The position numbers were made by a program, and so were the translations under genes. The notes under the pieces were generated by a model. It saw nothing but the letters and a program-made list of their open reading frames with translations, was not told where the DNA came from and searched no databases. This document shows positions 53,601 through 63,411 of a DNA stretch of 64,000 nucleotides, piece by piece. Source of the DNA: Hydractinia symbiolongicarpus (lineage: Eukaryota > Cnidaria > Hydrozoa > Anthoathecata > Hydractiniidae); NCBI RefSeq assembly GCF_029227915.1, contig NC_079880.1, positions 24,740,501 to 24,804,500 of the forward strand. Direction: 5' to 3'. The stretch's first letter is position 1, and each line of letters starts with the position of its first letter.

Positions 53601-56600
53601 ATGAAAAACTACATTCCTTGGAGGGTGGCATGGAAAGATAATTCAACAACAACACCATGTCGCATTGTATACGATGCATCACAACCAACATCAACTGGAT
53701 TCAGCCTTAACAGTATCCTTGCCAAAGGTCGAAATAACATGAACAATCTTGTCGAAATCTTCATTCGATGGAGAATACACAAAGTTGGATTCCACACAGA
53801 TATACAAAAAATGTATAATGCTGTCAAACTTCGTGAAGAGGACTGGTGCTATCAACGATACTTGTGGCAACAGCAGTTAGATCCAAATAAACCGCCGGAG
53901 GAAAAAGTTATCAAGACAATCATCTATGGTGTAAAATCATCTGGAAATCAGGCAGAACGTGGTCTACGAGAAACTGCCAAATTATTTCAAGAACCATACC
54001 CGGAGGTATATGAAACCGTCTGCAAAGACATATACGTTGATGACTGTATGTCAGGCTGTCCAACAATGGATCAAACGTTACAAAGAGTAGATGAACTGGA
54101 ACTAGTTCTAAATCGTGGTGGATTCACACTCAAAGGTGTCACAATATCTGGGAAGAAGCCACAAGAAAATTTATCAAGTGATGGACTCACGCTGTGTGTG
54201 GCTGGTCTTCTTTGGTATCCAAAGGTAGATGAAATTTCCCTCTATATCAAAGATCTTAACTTTGCAAGGAAACATCGTGGTCGCAAAGTGAAGCAGATCA
54301 CACAAATACCAGAGCAACTCACCAGACGGAATTGCGCATCGAAGGTGGCAGAAATCTTTGACATCTCAGGAATGTTAACTCCAATTACTGCCATGATGAA
54401 AATGGATCTGCACGAACTTGTGAAACGCTTCTTGGATTGGGATGACATAATTCCCGATTCCTTGAGATCAATTTGGATATCACACTTTCAAATGATGGAT
54501 GAAATAAAAAACATCCGATTTCAACGAGCAGTTGTTCCAGATGATGCGGAAAGCCTTGACGCATCCACATTAGATTTTGGAGATGCCAGCCAATCACTGG
54601 TTTGTGTTGCCATCTACATTCGATTTAAAAGAAAAAGTAAAGGATTTTCTTCTCAACTCATTTTTGCAAAATCTCGCTTAATTCCAGACGGTATGTCACA
54701 GCCTCGAGCAGAGTTATTCGCAGCTATTGTCAACACACATTGTGGTGAAGTGGTAAGAAGATCTCTTCATAAGATCCACAAGAAAGCCATCAAATTCACA
54801 GATAGCCAAATTGTCCTGTACTGGTTAGCGAATGAAAATCGAGCTCTAAAGCAATACGTAAGAAATCGAGTTATAGAAATTCAAAGATTCACATCTATTG
54901 ATCAATGGAGATATGTCAGATCAGAAGATATGATTGCAGATATTGGTACCCGAAGATGTATTTCCATTAGCAATGTTCTAACTGAATCTGTTTGGTGTAG
55001 AGGTTTCGAGTGGATGAGAGGTGAAGAGTCCAATTTTCCAATGATGGATGCTAAGGAAATTGTTCTAAATAACCAAAATCTTCAATTGATTAAACGTGAA
55101 ACTCCACCAAAATACGAACCAGAGCCACAAACCACATACCTAGCTCTTGATTCTACCATCACAAAAGAAATATCTGACAGATATCAATTTTCGAAATACC
55201 TTATCGATCCCAACAGACATCGCTGGAAAGTAGTGGTAAGAATCCTCGCCATTGTTTTTAGATTTATACGAAATTGTCGTATAAAAAATTTAAACAAGAT
55301 TTCATCAAATCAATCATCAAAAATCAAAAATATCGTTGTGCTGTCAGATGTGGAGATAAAAGACGCAGAAAACTATTTCCACAAGAAGGCAACAATGGAA
55401 ATTAAACAATTCCTGAAGTCAAATCAATATGAAAAAATCAGTCACGAAAAGGATGGAATTCTCCTTTACTCTGGAAGGATTCTTCCGACAGATGAAGTTA
55501 CGATTGTTGGACAAGCAACAAAAGTTATGAAGGACCTGTCATCAACAACATTTTGTGTCCCAGTGGTCGACCGACATTCACCGATAGCATACAGTGTTGT
55601 AAACGATATTCACTGGCATGACAAAACTGTACGTCATTCAGGGGTCGAGACAACATGGAGATATGTATTAAAGCAGATTTACATCATTGAAGGAAGATCA
55701 TTGGTAAAAAAGGTGAAAGCTGCTTGCGCAAGATGCAGGTACTTGGAGAAAAGGACATTGGAAGTGGTAATGGGACCTGTATCAAAACACAATCTAACTA
55801 TTGCACCTGTGTTTTATATTACGCAGCTTGATCTTTCAGGTCCATTTCTTTCATACTCGATGCATCATCGACGAACCACTGTCAAAATATGGTTGATAGT
55901 TTTTTGCTGTACAACAACATCAACGGTTAATATCAAGGTGATGGAAGATTACAGCACTTCTGCATTTCTACAAGCCTTCACAAGATTTGCATGTGAAGTC
56001 GGTTATCCAAAAGTACTCCTTCCAGATGAAGGCAGACAGTTAGTGAAAGGTTGCGAATCAATGCGATTGGATTTTGTCAACATTAAATATCAACTTCATC
56101 AAAACGAGGCAGTCGAATTTAAAGTATGCCCTGTTGGTGCTCATAGCATGCATGGTAAAGTCGAACGTAAGATTCGTCAAATAAAAGTTTCACTTGAGAA
56201 GAATTTACATAATTCAAGATTGTCGATTATTCAATGGGAAACAATAGCATCGTCCATCGCCAACAGTATTAACAACCTACCTTTGGCTCTTGGAAACAAC
56301 AAATCCAATTTTGAAGCCATGGATCTGATAACCCCTAATCGTTTAAGATTAGGTCGAAATAACGAACGAAGTCCGATTGGAAGTATGAAAGTAGTTAACG
56401 ATTACGATAAAATTCTGAGAACGAATAAGAAGATATTCGATACATGGTATGAGAATTGGTTAATTTCGCATGTTCCCAAATTAATGGATCATCCGAAATG
56501 GTTCAGATCGGATGTGGATGTTCAAGAAGGCGACGTAGTTTTATTTTTAAAACAAGAATCAATGTTAAGTTCGAATTATCAATTTGGTATGATCAAGTTG

Positions 56601-56810
56601 ATCGATTATGGTCGAGACGATAAAATTAGACGAGTTCTTGTTAAATATCGAAATAACAATGAAAACGTTGACCGCGAAACCCATCGCTCAGTTAGAAACT
56701 TGATTGTTATTCATCGAATTGACGAATTGAATTTGTACGAGGAACTATACAAAGCTGCACAGTATTGCGATTCCAAGTTTCTTAATGACTCAAGTTATTG
56801 TTCAAAATAA
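50655..56810 (+). CDS. BEL/Pao Gag-Pol polyprotein, intact
   Basis: 2051 codons, no stop or shift. Order: charged, coiled-coil-rich N terminus (1-230); DUF1759-type Gag (from ~233, LPIFKGYGSVCDIYTFQTDF); Cys/His-rich segment (CFIC at 456-459 to ~545); retropepsin with DTG at 627-629; RT (~990-1200) with palm Asp1049 and YVDD 1127-1130; Pao-type connection and RNase H with Asp1310, Glu1353, Asp1383; integrase with H1653..C1691-x2-C1694 zinc site and core Asp1726, Asp1791, Glu1837; C-terminal DUF5641-like part (GDVVLF). These activities mature the particle proteins, copy the RNA and insert the DNA. All catalytic residues I looked for are present. Gag and Pol share one frame, so their ratio must be set by something other than frameshifting. 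Confidence 0.95.
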   Translation: MASEDTSISKNSDPVIQLSIDESILADDIDDFVDENQSGYYGESIEDIDSNIKQMENLRTQYRQKHRELSANLKELYEGTYGKSYTLKIESMKSFVMMKRERRQRLRERQNLGDIESSERKMKFLVNEIIQLISYLQESFTSSLSTLDDKEIKKRKEDLPEQLSQMETLRKSFKEMIETAKGKDEGNLDDLNKRYDKLVDLKNCYIKTLDQEYQDRELSKVEKFNSSTLNIKLPIFKGYGSVCDIYTFQTDFEKLYLRSTPNAVLPDLLCCSSMLFYQNNFLEHPALTLVRNVTNINEIWRRLKDAYGDQKTLLSKKLAELNKTELKHKDPEKVVEGLSHIVNIMKDLIHLAKCHRIENELFYGDGLERIYKLIGDNRVTRWLAASCDDDSVGESKWHKLITFLEKEIKVYQQKALLQNTTLEPRKVPSKYGNRQSHYTGKNDQDLTDFNEVPNSCFICNQPDHVMTNGPGGTKIVQYFVCERFVNMSPAERFSVLRSKGLCFQCLFPGATMNRGKHKEGHCQRDFICKHPSHDKYPRKKHILVCEEHKDNEENQDVLDIYKTRCILRRYQVELPSYAKDIKLSHHVEATKSSSYKSTLINEKEDNKAIYMLQTIEIDNHQYSMFYDTGCGDFISRLNAVHKLGQRAVQECTGPITLGGVGGITTKTPHGIYSVRLPLANGGDAVMSGLCMEQVTATFPKYPLGGRVESDIKESYRQSGNDVRNLPSLLPFVGGETDFMLGVKYLRYFPEAVYQMPSGLTIYKSHFKNTDGSYGVIGGPHEVFTQIERYHHLSYCKSFLSNQHCLFKNGYQVNPDVSLLGYKNDLFDISVNDVNNFDFENNHHTFVSKNIKSFNQVEAAGSEINYRCIKCRTCSTCKNHYQNESLSIKEEIEQEVINKSVHVDIKNCITIANLLFMRDPSINLSPNRHKALNVYFQQLKRLEKNQADKESIIKSEAKLHSLGFVEYVKNLPANIQTSLAKNQMKNYIPWRVAWKDNSTTTPCRIVYDASQPTSTGFSLNSILAKGRNNMNNLVEIFIRWRIHKVGFHTDIQKMYNAVKLREEDWCYQRYLWQQQLDPNKPPEEKVIKTIIYGVKSSGNQAERGLRETAKLFQEPYPEVYETVCKDIYVDDCMSGCPTMDQTLQRVDELELVLNRGGFTLKGVTISGKKPQENLSSDGLTLCVAGLLWYPKVDEISLYIKDLNFARKHRGRKVKQITQIPEQLTRRNCASKVAEIFDISGMLTPITAMMKMDLHELVKRFLDWDDIIPDSLRSIWISHFQMMDEIKNIRFQRAVVPDDAESLDASTLDFGDASQSLVCVAIYIRFKRKSKGFSSQLIFAKSRLIPDGMSQPRAELFAAIVNTHCGEVVRRSLHKIHKKAIKFTDSQIVLYWLANENRALKQYVRNRVIEIQRFTSIDQWRYVRSEDMIADIGTRRCISISNVLTESVWCRGFEWMRGEESNFPMMDAKEIVLNNQNLQLIKRETPPKYEPEPQTTYLALDSTITKEISDRYQFSKYLIDPNRHRWKVVVRILAIVFRFIRNCRIKNLNKISSNQSSKIKNIVVLSDVEIKDAENYFHKKATMEIKQFLKSNQYEKISHEKDGILLYSGRILPTDEVTIVGQATKVMKDLSSTTFCVPVVDRHSPIAYSVVNDIHWHDKTVRHSGVETTWRYVLKQIYIIEGRSLVKKVKAACARCRYLEKRTLEVVMGPVSKHNLTIAPVFYITQLDLSGPFLSYSMHHRRTTVKIWLIVFCCTTTSTVNIKVMEDYSTSAFLQAFTRFACEVGYPKVLLPDEGRQLVKGCESMRLDFVNIKYQLHQNEAVEFKVCPVGAHSMHGKVERKIRQIKVSLEKNLHNSRLSIIQWETIASSIANSINNLPLALGNNKSNFEAMDLITPNRLRLGRNNERSPIGSMKVVNDYDKILRTNKKIFDTWYENWLISHVPKLMDHPKWFRSDVDVQEGDVVLFLKQESMLSSNYQFGMIKLIDYGRDDKIRRVLVKYRNNNENVDRETHRSVRNLIVIHRIDELNLYEELYKAAQYCDSKFLNDSSYCSK

Positions 56811-56825
56811 AGTACAAATTTTATC

Positions 56826-56837
56826 ATCGTTGGGGAG
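56826..56837 (+). other. Polypurine tract of the BEL/Pao element
   Basis: ATCGTTGGGGAG lies immediately before the 3' LTR start; the GGGGAG core would prime plus-strand synthesis. Confidence 0.75.
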
Positions 56838-57388
56838 TGTTGAGTCAGCTCTATGTTAAAATTTGTCTGCCATGTTTTGTCTGCCATGTTTGTTCTGTAA
56901 TTTATTTAACTATTGTGTTGTCAAGTGTAGTTACCCAAGTGTATTTAGTGTAAACATTTAATCACCTGTTTGTGTCCTTGTGTTAATTAAATGTCAATTT
57001 GTGCAATGTTATAAAATTTAATTGTAAAGTATACCCTATAGGGAATTTATATTTATTTATTTAAAAGCAGATTTTTCAGTTCACTTGTTCACTTGAAGTC
57101 ACTGAGGTGATCACATCTTTTTCAATGTCAAGAAAAGTTTAAATAATCTTTCACAAATTCAATTTTTTTCAGCAAGTCTATTTAAATTCTAATCAAGTTT
57201 ATTTTTCAAAGCTCTCACACTTGGCAAGCTGGTAAGCATTATATAGTTTATAATATTTGATATATTTCCTTAGTCATTTTTTTGAATATTCACTACATAC
57301 ATTTTTCTTATATATTGTAGTTTGAACACGTCGTTACAAGCATCAAGAGTGTGAGCGAAACTTGTCTTTTTTTTTGGTTAACCCTACA
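56838..57388 (+). repeat. 3' LTR of BEL/Pao element
   Basis: 551 bp and colinear with the 5' LTR. By eye it differs at three places: GATATA for GTTATA near 57258, TATTCAC for TATTAAC near 57291, and ACGTCG for ACGTTG near 57331. Confidence 0.96.
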
Positions 57389-57439
57389 AATTTTTACTTA
57401 TAAAGTTTTATGTTAAATCAAACCTTTCACACCAACATA

Positions 57440-58230
57440 AAAAAGGTTTGATATGAGGCGATATGTCACATAGGCGATGGGCTGAAGGCCAAAAAATTGG
57501 ATTTTCGGCTCACCTGTTGCGAATAAAGACTATATGGATTTTGAGTAATTTTAGGGTATATATTTTTAGAATTTCGGGGATAGGTTTGACAAACCGGCAG
57601 CTTTGATACTGAATTCGGCGTTCAAATTTAGGTCCCAAAACGGTATTTTTCATTTTTTGCCTATAATTTGCTTAGGAATCGAAAAAAGTAGCTATATTTA
57701 AACTGCTCTTAACTTAGTTTTTGTGAACATTTATCTTTAAAACTTTCCATATATGGTAATTACATGTTGAAAATACACTAGAATTATGAATTTCCAAAAA
57801 AAATGTTCCGGGGGTAAATATCTATAAAAATAGGCAAAATTGCGACAAAAATACAATTTTTTGAAGTTTCACTCTCATAGCAGACCTAGTAATACCATAC
57901 TGTTATTTTAGACTCTCTATCAATATTATGGATCAAAACCATAAATTAACACTCCATAAAAATCAATTTAACAGTTTTCAGGGGGTAGAGATTTACAATA
58001 ATTGCCAAAAAATTTTAAAATTTCAAGCTTTTAGAGAATTTTTTGAAAATATTCTCCCGTGACAGACTTTAAAATACTAGGAACAATTATTTCATACTCT
58101 CTTTCAATATTAGGGATTAAAACCATAAATTAACACTCCATAAAAATCAATGTGGTTGTTGTCAGGTGGTAAAAATCTTCGAAACTTTAGTCCATCGATT
58201 AACATGGTAGCACCAAAACAACAACATAAT
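57440..58230. repeat. Degenerate ~184-bp tandem repeat
   Basis: AAAACCATAAATTAACACTCCATAAAAATCAAT occurs at ~57.93 and ~58.11 kb with similar preceding CTCTCTxTCAATATTA and upstream CxxTTTTTTGAA blocks; an older unit is discernible near 57.75 kb. The array has no ORF. Confidence 0.65.
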
Positions 58231-58432
58231 GAAAATAATTTAAGTGAACAGAATGGTTTATTCGAATATTATTGATCAAATGTTGCATTGCAAAATTCAT
58301 TTTTTTGACATTCGAAAACTTTGTTTTGATGTATACAGTCAATACTGTAATGTAAATAAACTTAGGTTAGGATAGTATCTGTCAAAATTATATAAATGTT
58401 TTTATTTTTTAGTTATTAGATTAATAGACAAA

Positions 58433-59440
58433 AATGAAAAGGAAAAAGAAATATTCAAAAGATAAAGATGATGAGTAGGAACCTGAAAGTAAGAGAAAAG
58501 CAAAGACCATGAATTCTTCTTTAAACAGCCGCATCATTCATTGTTCAGATTTGACAGAAAAGTTGGTTAAGCTGCAATTATATGATTCTTGAAAAGTACT
58601 ATTGAAAAGTATTATTGAACGCAGCGAAAATTCGGAATCACCAAGCGATCATTGATTTCGAAGCAAACCTTACTGAAGGAGAGTTTCCTGAAATTTGTCA
58701 TGATTTTCATTCTAAAGGAATCACTTGAACGTATACGGGGAAAATCAGAAGTAGGAAATAAAGAAAAAGTAACGTCAGAGGTAGGAACAAAGGTTAGCTT
58801 TTCTAGTTTTGTCTGAAAGGTGAAACAATGAAAGAGAAGTCGTTAAAATTTGAAGCCACTCACATTTATAGGATGTATTTTGATTGTTATAGTGAAAAGC
58901 CCGGTTTTGCTTTCATGGTGTTATATGCTTACCGTTTGCCTCTCTTTAAGGAATTACCAATCAGACGATCTTCCCGACACAATTCAGCGGATGATACAAG
59001 CTCATCTGTCCTTCCAAAACAATGCATATTTTGTAAACACGAAAAGTACTAAAAAGGTTCAAGAACTAGAGAAAAACTTACCAGTTGTATGCAGTTCCAT
59101 CGCAGACGAAAGAAATGACCAAGAGTTTCAATAACATACAAAGTAAATCTAAAAACGATTCAGAAAATAAGAACTTGAAACGGAAACTGGAGAAGAAAAC
59201 CGACATATTTCGATTCCTGGATGTTAGAAAAGAACTTCTTATATATCCAACCTCGTTAAAAGTTGACGACTGGGTGGTTCCTTACTATGACACTAAAAAA
59301 AAACAGTAGAGAAGTCACAAAAACTAGTAGACGTGGAAAAGTTGTTAAAAAACACTGCATTATTCCTTAGAAAACAGATAACAGATACAACATACGAAAT
59401 GCAATGGCTTCCAAGAGCAGATGATTAAAGGTTAAATGGT
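58433..59440 (+). pseudogene. Cnidarian repeat-family gene fragment (CIFC zinc-finger type)
   Basis: Broken plus-strand frames: a basic start (MKRKKKYSKDKDDE, ~58.43 kb), a zinc-finger-like LPKQCIFCKHEKY then KGSRTREKLTSC (59.01-59.09 kb), and FRFLDVRKELLIYPTSLKVD (59.21-59.27 kb). I know this block order from large families of hypothetical cnidarian proteins with an N-terminal C..C zinc finger; their function is not known to me. Several stops and shifts occur between blocks. Confidence 0.5.
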
Positions 59441-59580
59441 TCATAATAATAAAATTGGAAGTCAAAAGTTTTCCTCCATGTTTCGACAGCCTGCAACAAC
59501 TCTCACGTAGGGCAGCATACTAAGCTTTTGTTTGGCGCCATTGTCTTGTTGCAGCTCCTATCGTTCCATAAAAATCCCTC

Positions 59581-59768
59581 GGGCCGGCCTAAGCTTGGTG
59601 GGTGCGACAGATAACAATTGGGTTGGGGCTGCCAACTTTATTGCGGGCTCAGCAGGCATGTTTTTCATGCCACCCCACAACTCAACCTATTGACCCATTG
59701 CGTGTAAGTACTACCTGTCTATTGCTGAATACTCTACTTATAACTGGTAACTGTCAATAGGGAGTGAT
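59581..59768. repeat. 188-bp dispersed repeat, copy 2
   Basis: The same 188 bp as 11688-11875, same orientation, starting GGGCCGGCCTAAG and ending GGGAGTGAT. No LINE flanks this copy; it follows the repeat-family pseudogene and precedes a CA-rich tract. Confidence 0.85.
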
Positions 59769-59794
59769 GTTTCAAGTAACACAAATGCATGCGA

Positions 59795-59850
59795 GACAAA
59801 CAGCACAAACATACACACACACAAACGTACACACACATAAAATAACCAAA
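59795..59850. repeat. CA-rich microsatellite
   Basis: Interrupted (CA)n: ACATACACACACACAAACGT followed by ACACACACA. Confidence 0.7.
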
Positions 59851-60497
59851 CAAACAAAAAACAAAAAGAGAACTAGTCTTTCCCAGTGTCTATCTGTCTT
59901 TCCAGATTGTCATTTGCCCTCCTTTCAAAAGGCTAGCATAAGAATGAAAATTACAAAGTGCACGCACAATGATAAACTCGACCAGTTAAATCTTAAAATT
60001 TAAATTCTAGAGGTTTTGCTTCTCTAAAGAATATGCTCATATAAAGGAACACAATTCTTCCTTTTTCCAAGGAGATAAATGGCACAAAAATTGAACAAAC
60101 AAACAGACATAGAGAGTAGGACAGGACTTCTGTAAAGGGTACAAGGGTTTCGACTCATATTCCTGACTAAAATTTAAAAAAAAGAAATAAACATTCTGTA
60201 AATCGTCAATCTGTTTACAAGTCAACCTTGCGTACTATACAACGGGCTATACACTTTCTCCTTTGTTAAGCATATAAACATACATTTTCAGGAGAACTTG
60301 GGTAGATATAACAGGACCTCGAAGGAATTTTTCGTCTTCTAACAACAGAAATAGCTCAGAATCAGTTATTTATGAGAGATTGGTTTGCACATGATATTGC
60401 ATGTTTTCAGAATAAGCAGTATGAATTAGCTGTAAAACTGACTACATGGAGCTCTTTACGGGGAGGTCGTGGTCTAAATATATTATCTGTTGATTTA

Positions 60498-60800
60498 TAG
60501 TACCTAACGGCAGGACTTACATACGACAAGTGCAACATCATACAACTGATTGAGCCAAGCACACAACACATGCTTATGATTCTATACAACTGCGATTTTG
60601 AACAAAAGTTTTGCAGTTTCAAAAACCAATGCAGTGATCATATATCCCATCTCGGATATCCTGCAATTTACATGGCTAAATTTCAAGATAAGGACTATAT
60701 CCTTGAATTTTTGTTAAGACAGATGTTTATTTATTATGTTCATGAAGAAATGGAACAATTTTTCTCTGGAATGAATTTTTTTGGTGGTCTTGAGATTTAA
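60498..60800 (+). other. Unassigned frame
   Basis: About 90 codons are open, with an ATG at 60570 (MLMILYNCDFEQKFCSFKN) to a TAA at 60798-60800, ending EQFFSGMNFFGGLEI. Composition is that of a globular protein fragment with aromatic residues. No motif is recognised; it may be a piece of another repeat-family gene. Confidence 0.25.
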
Positions 60801-61089
60801 CAAAAGGAAATTCTAATGTTTTTTAAGATGCACTTGGTATCAAAGTGTCTCTGAAGCAAGGATCTAATAAAAGAATTAAAGAAAACAACACAATTTATTG
60901 TTTTGGTAAAATAAATGATTTTCTATTGCAGAACCTGCATTTATCACAGAAGCTGGTGAGATATCACTGAATGAAGCACAATCGGAGCGCAAGTACTAAC
61001 CGAGCAACCACATTTGCTCCACATGTGTTAGTAGAAAGGTATGTCGCAAGGAGGTAGCATCCTCGCCTCATCTACATGTTCTAGAGAGA

Positions 61090-61456
61090 TAGCATTGGAT
61101 CGATGGCGCGGTCAGTAGAGCAATCGCCAGGCAAGCGAGAGGTCGCTGGTTCAATCTAGATCTAGTTAAATTTAAGCAAATGATTAAAAAATGGAATGGC
61201 TCTCACTGTTCATGCACAGAGTGTTGGCAATTGATTCCATAACTTGCGTAATCAATACGAAAATGGGAGAGGGGGAATGTTTATCTTTTTTTTTTATTAT
61301 TTATTCATTATTTATTTATTATAGTTTTCATCTAAATTGTAAATATATAAAAATATTTGGTGGGTTTTGATTAGCTTTTGCCAAATTTTATTTTTTTAAA
61401 GAACTATTGTATATAATAACCGACGGTAAATAAATTAAATCAATTAATCAATCAAG
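61090..61456 (+). repeat. tRNA-headed SINE with AATC-type tail
   Basis: GATGGCGCGGTCAGTAGAGC (61102) matches box A and the D arm, and GGTCGCTGGTTCAATCTAGA (61141) the T arm/box B, spaced as in a tRNA. A unique body follows (TGTTGGCAATTGATTCCATA), then a T-rich tract, and finally TTAAATCAATTAATCAATCAA (61434-61454), an AATC microsatellite like the 3' tails that SINEs borrow from LINEs. The ends are approximate. Confidence 0.65.
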
Positions 61457-61459
61457 TCC

Positions 61460-62790
61460 CACTTGATCCATCATCTTTGCAGCACTTGGGAAGATAATGT
61501 GAAGGATGACTGATACAAATAATATTTTTGTTGCATATAAACTTTAAACATCATAAGATTTCTTTTTATTACGAACCATGCACTCCAACAACTATTATAT
61601 GGTAATATAGAACTGGGGCCTTATGATAATTTTAGGGTCTTATATATGCAGTATTCTTTGAGCGTATTTAAAGTATACTTGATAATCTGTTTCCTCCTTG
61701 ATTATTGAAAGGTAGTTTCATCCTGTGTAACCTTTGGCGTGGTACTAACAATTTTGATTTGAGAAAATATTAACAAAACGTACCGTTAAGATGTCATAAT
61801 TAATGCGTTAATTTTTATCTTCTTTTGTATGCTTCGTGGCATAAAACAATAATCACTAAAGTTTTACAAGAGTTAACACAGACAATTTTTTTAATAAGAA
61901 AAATCACCTAAACAGTAACAAATAACCCGGCCTTGCATAATTGCATCATTTCATTGCATGCCTTACTGGTTTAACACTTTATCAACACTTCTTAAAAATA
62001 GTAAATTTAAGTTAAATTTATTGAAATGAGATATTTTGTTTTAAATAGGACATTCGCCTCTAAGTCTTGAAATATTACAGTTTTCTGTGAATTCGTTGAT
62101 AAAAACTACCAATTTTTAAATTTAAAACTGTTTTAAATTTAGTATTGTTTTGTTTATCAAAACAAAATCTATAAAATATGTGAAGAACTAGCCATAATTT
62201 TGTCTGATATAAAAAAATGGCGAAGGTTTATATCAATTTTTATCAGTTTTAAAATATTTTCCTTGTTAATTTCTTATCATTCTTTTGTTGTTAGGACTTT
62301 CAAAATGTTAAATAAAACTGACACAACAATCAATAAAGTTTAACATCTGGTGCCAATGTCCACAATTCAGCCAAAGAGTGTCTGATATTTTTTATCATGT
62401 TCAACACCTAGTTCATCAATTTAACATGAATTGCATGAAATAGCTTTTTCTCTTTAAACCTTCTCAGTTAGTCAGTCCCTCGGATTTTTTAATCTTGTCT
62501 CTAATTACAATGTGTAGTTAGAGACAGGATTCCGTCCAAGGAAGTGGAAGCAAATCAAAATAACAATACACCTGACATAATTACGATAGCTAAATATTTA
62601 GGCAACAAAAAATATATTGTTTGTCTTTTGTGCCCTTGAGAGTTTAAATTTTTTTAAAAGAAACTTTTAATAATCTGACTTGTCTATAGATGTGATGCAA
62701 ATGGTTACATCGACGCCCCGTAAAAAACGTGTAAGCTAAATTCCAGGCAAAAATCATTAAAAACTTGTGAAGGGAATGCACGTTTATTTA
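61460..62790. other. No gene recognised
   Basis: AT-rich sequence with short poly-T and TTTAAA tracts. A near-palindrome TTTTTAAATTTAAAACTGTTTTAAATTTAG lies near 62.11 kb and a GTCTCTAATTACA..GTTAGAGACA hairpin near 62.49-62.53 kb. Confidence 0.4.
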
Positions 62791-62827
62791 AAGCTTGTAT
62801 GAAATCAAGATTATTTACCATATTAAA

Positions 62828-63070
62828 ATGCAATATAGTTGTTGTATAGTAAACTGCAGTAACAGAAGAAGTAGAAAGAATAAATCTTTTTCGTTTTATA
62901 ATATACCAAAAGAAAAAACACCGTTAGAAAAGAGGAGACGCTGGGAGTGGATAAAAGATGTGGGCAGAGAAGACTGGGAGGATTCGAGTGATCAACAAAT
63001 ATTAAAATCCTTAATTAGTAGTGCTCAATTTGATTCAGGAAGGAGATACCTAACCCTAAAAAATACTTAA
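62828..63070 (+). pseudogene. THAP-type zinc-finger domain of a transposon
   Basis: The ATG at 62828 opens MQYSCCIVNCSNRRSRKNKS, then FYNIPKE and RRRWEWIKDVGREDW, the N-terminal C..C, P and W landmarks of a THAP DNA-binding domain. The distal half reads LISSAQFDSGRR, where the family has C-x-HF..G, so the third Cys and the His are lost. The stop at 63068-63070 follows. A matching transposase core lies downstream, so this is the DNA-binding end of the same element. Confidence 0.65.
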
Positions 63071-63411
63071 ACTTCGCTATTGTCTTAAGTTTTTACAGTA
63101 GTATCTAAATAAATTTTTCTTAGTTAGTTGGCAGCTAGGTTTTGTTTGTGAGGCAAATATATCTATAAAAAATTGATTTGTTGCCCACAATATTCACCCA
63201 TTTCAAAGATAAATTAGACCAGCGAAAAAAAGGGTACAAAGTTCTGGAGAAAAAAAAGATTTTCATTATCTTCACCACCGCAACTAACAGTAACAGTAAA
63301 AGTAGTGATAAAAAAGCATGTGTAGCTAATAAGAGTTGATTTTGATGTGCATGCGGGTATGGTAGAAAAAGAAGCAGCAGTATTGTCTAATTTAAAGAAG
63401 AAAGGAATGAT

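Larger units (their letters stand above)
49965..57388 (+). mobile_element. Complete, young BEL/Pao LTR retrotransposon
   Basis: Two 551-bp LTRs (49965-50515 and 56838-57388), each TGTTGAG..CCCTACA, flank a 139-base leader, a single 2051-codon gag-pol ORF and a purine-rich tract before the 3' LTR. AATTT lies directly before the 5' LTR (49960-49964) and directly after the 3' LTR (57389-57393), a 5-bp target duplication as expected for BEL/Pao. I find only three differences between LTRs, so insertion is recent and the copy may be competent. No env-like ORF is present. A broken relative lies at 24.8-26.1 kb. Confidence 0.97.

Noticed and set aside
53609-53827. Possible env or extra ORF in the BEL/Pao element
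   Set aside because: No plus-strand ORF exists beyond gag-pol; this one is antisense to the RT.
54242-54597. Minus-strand frames within BEL/Pao gag-pol
   Set aside because: Antisense shadows; the plus-strand frame is intact and conserved.
61098-61165. Working tRNA gene
   Set aside because: Box A and B are good, but acceptor and anticodon stems do not pair and a SINE body and tail follow.
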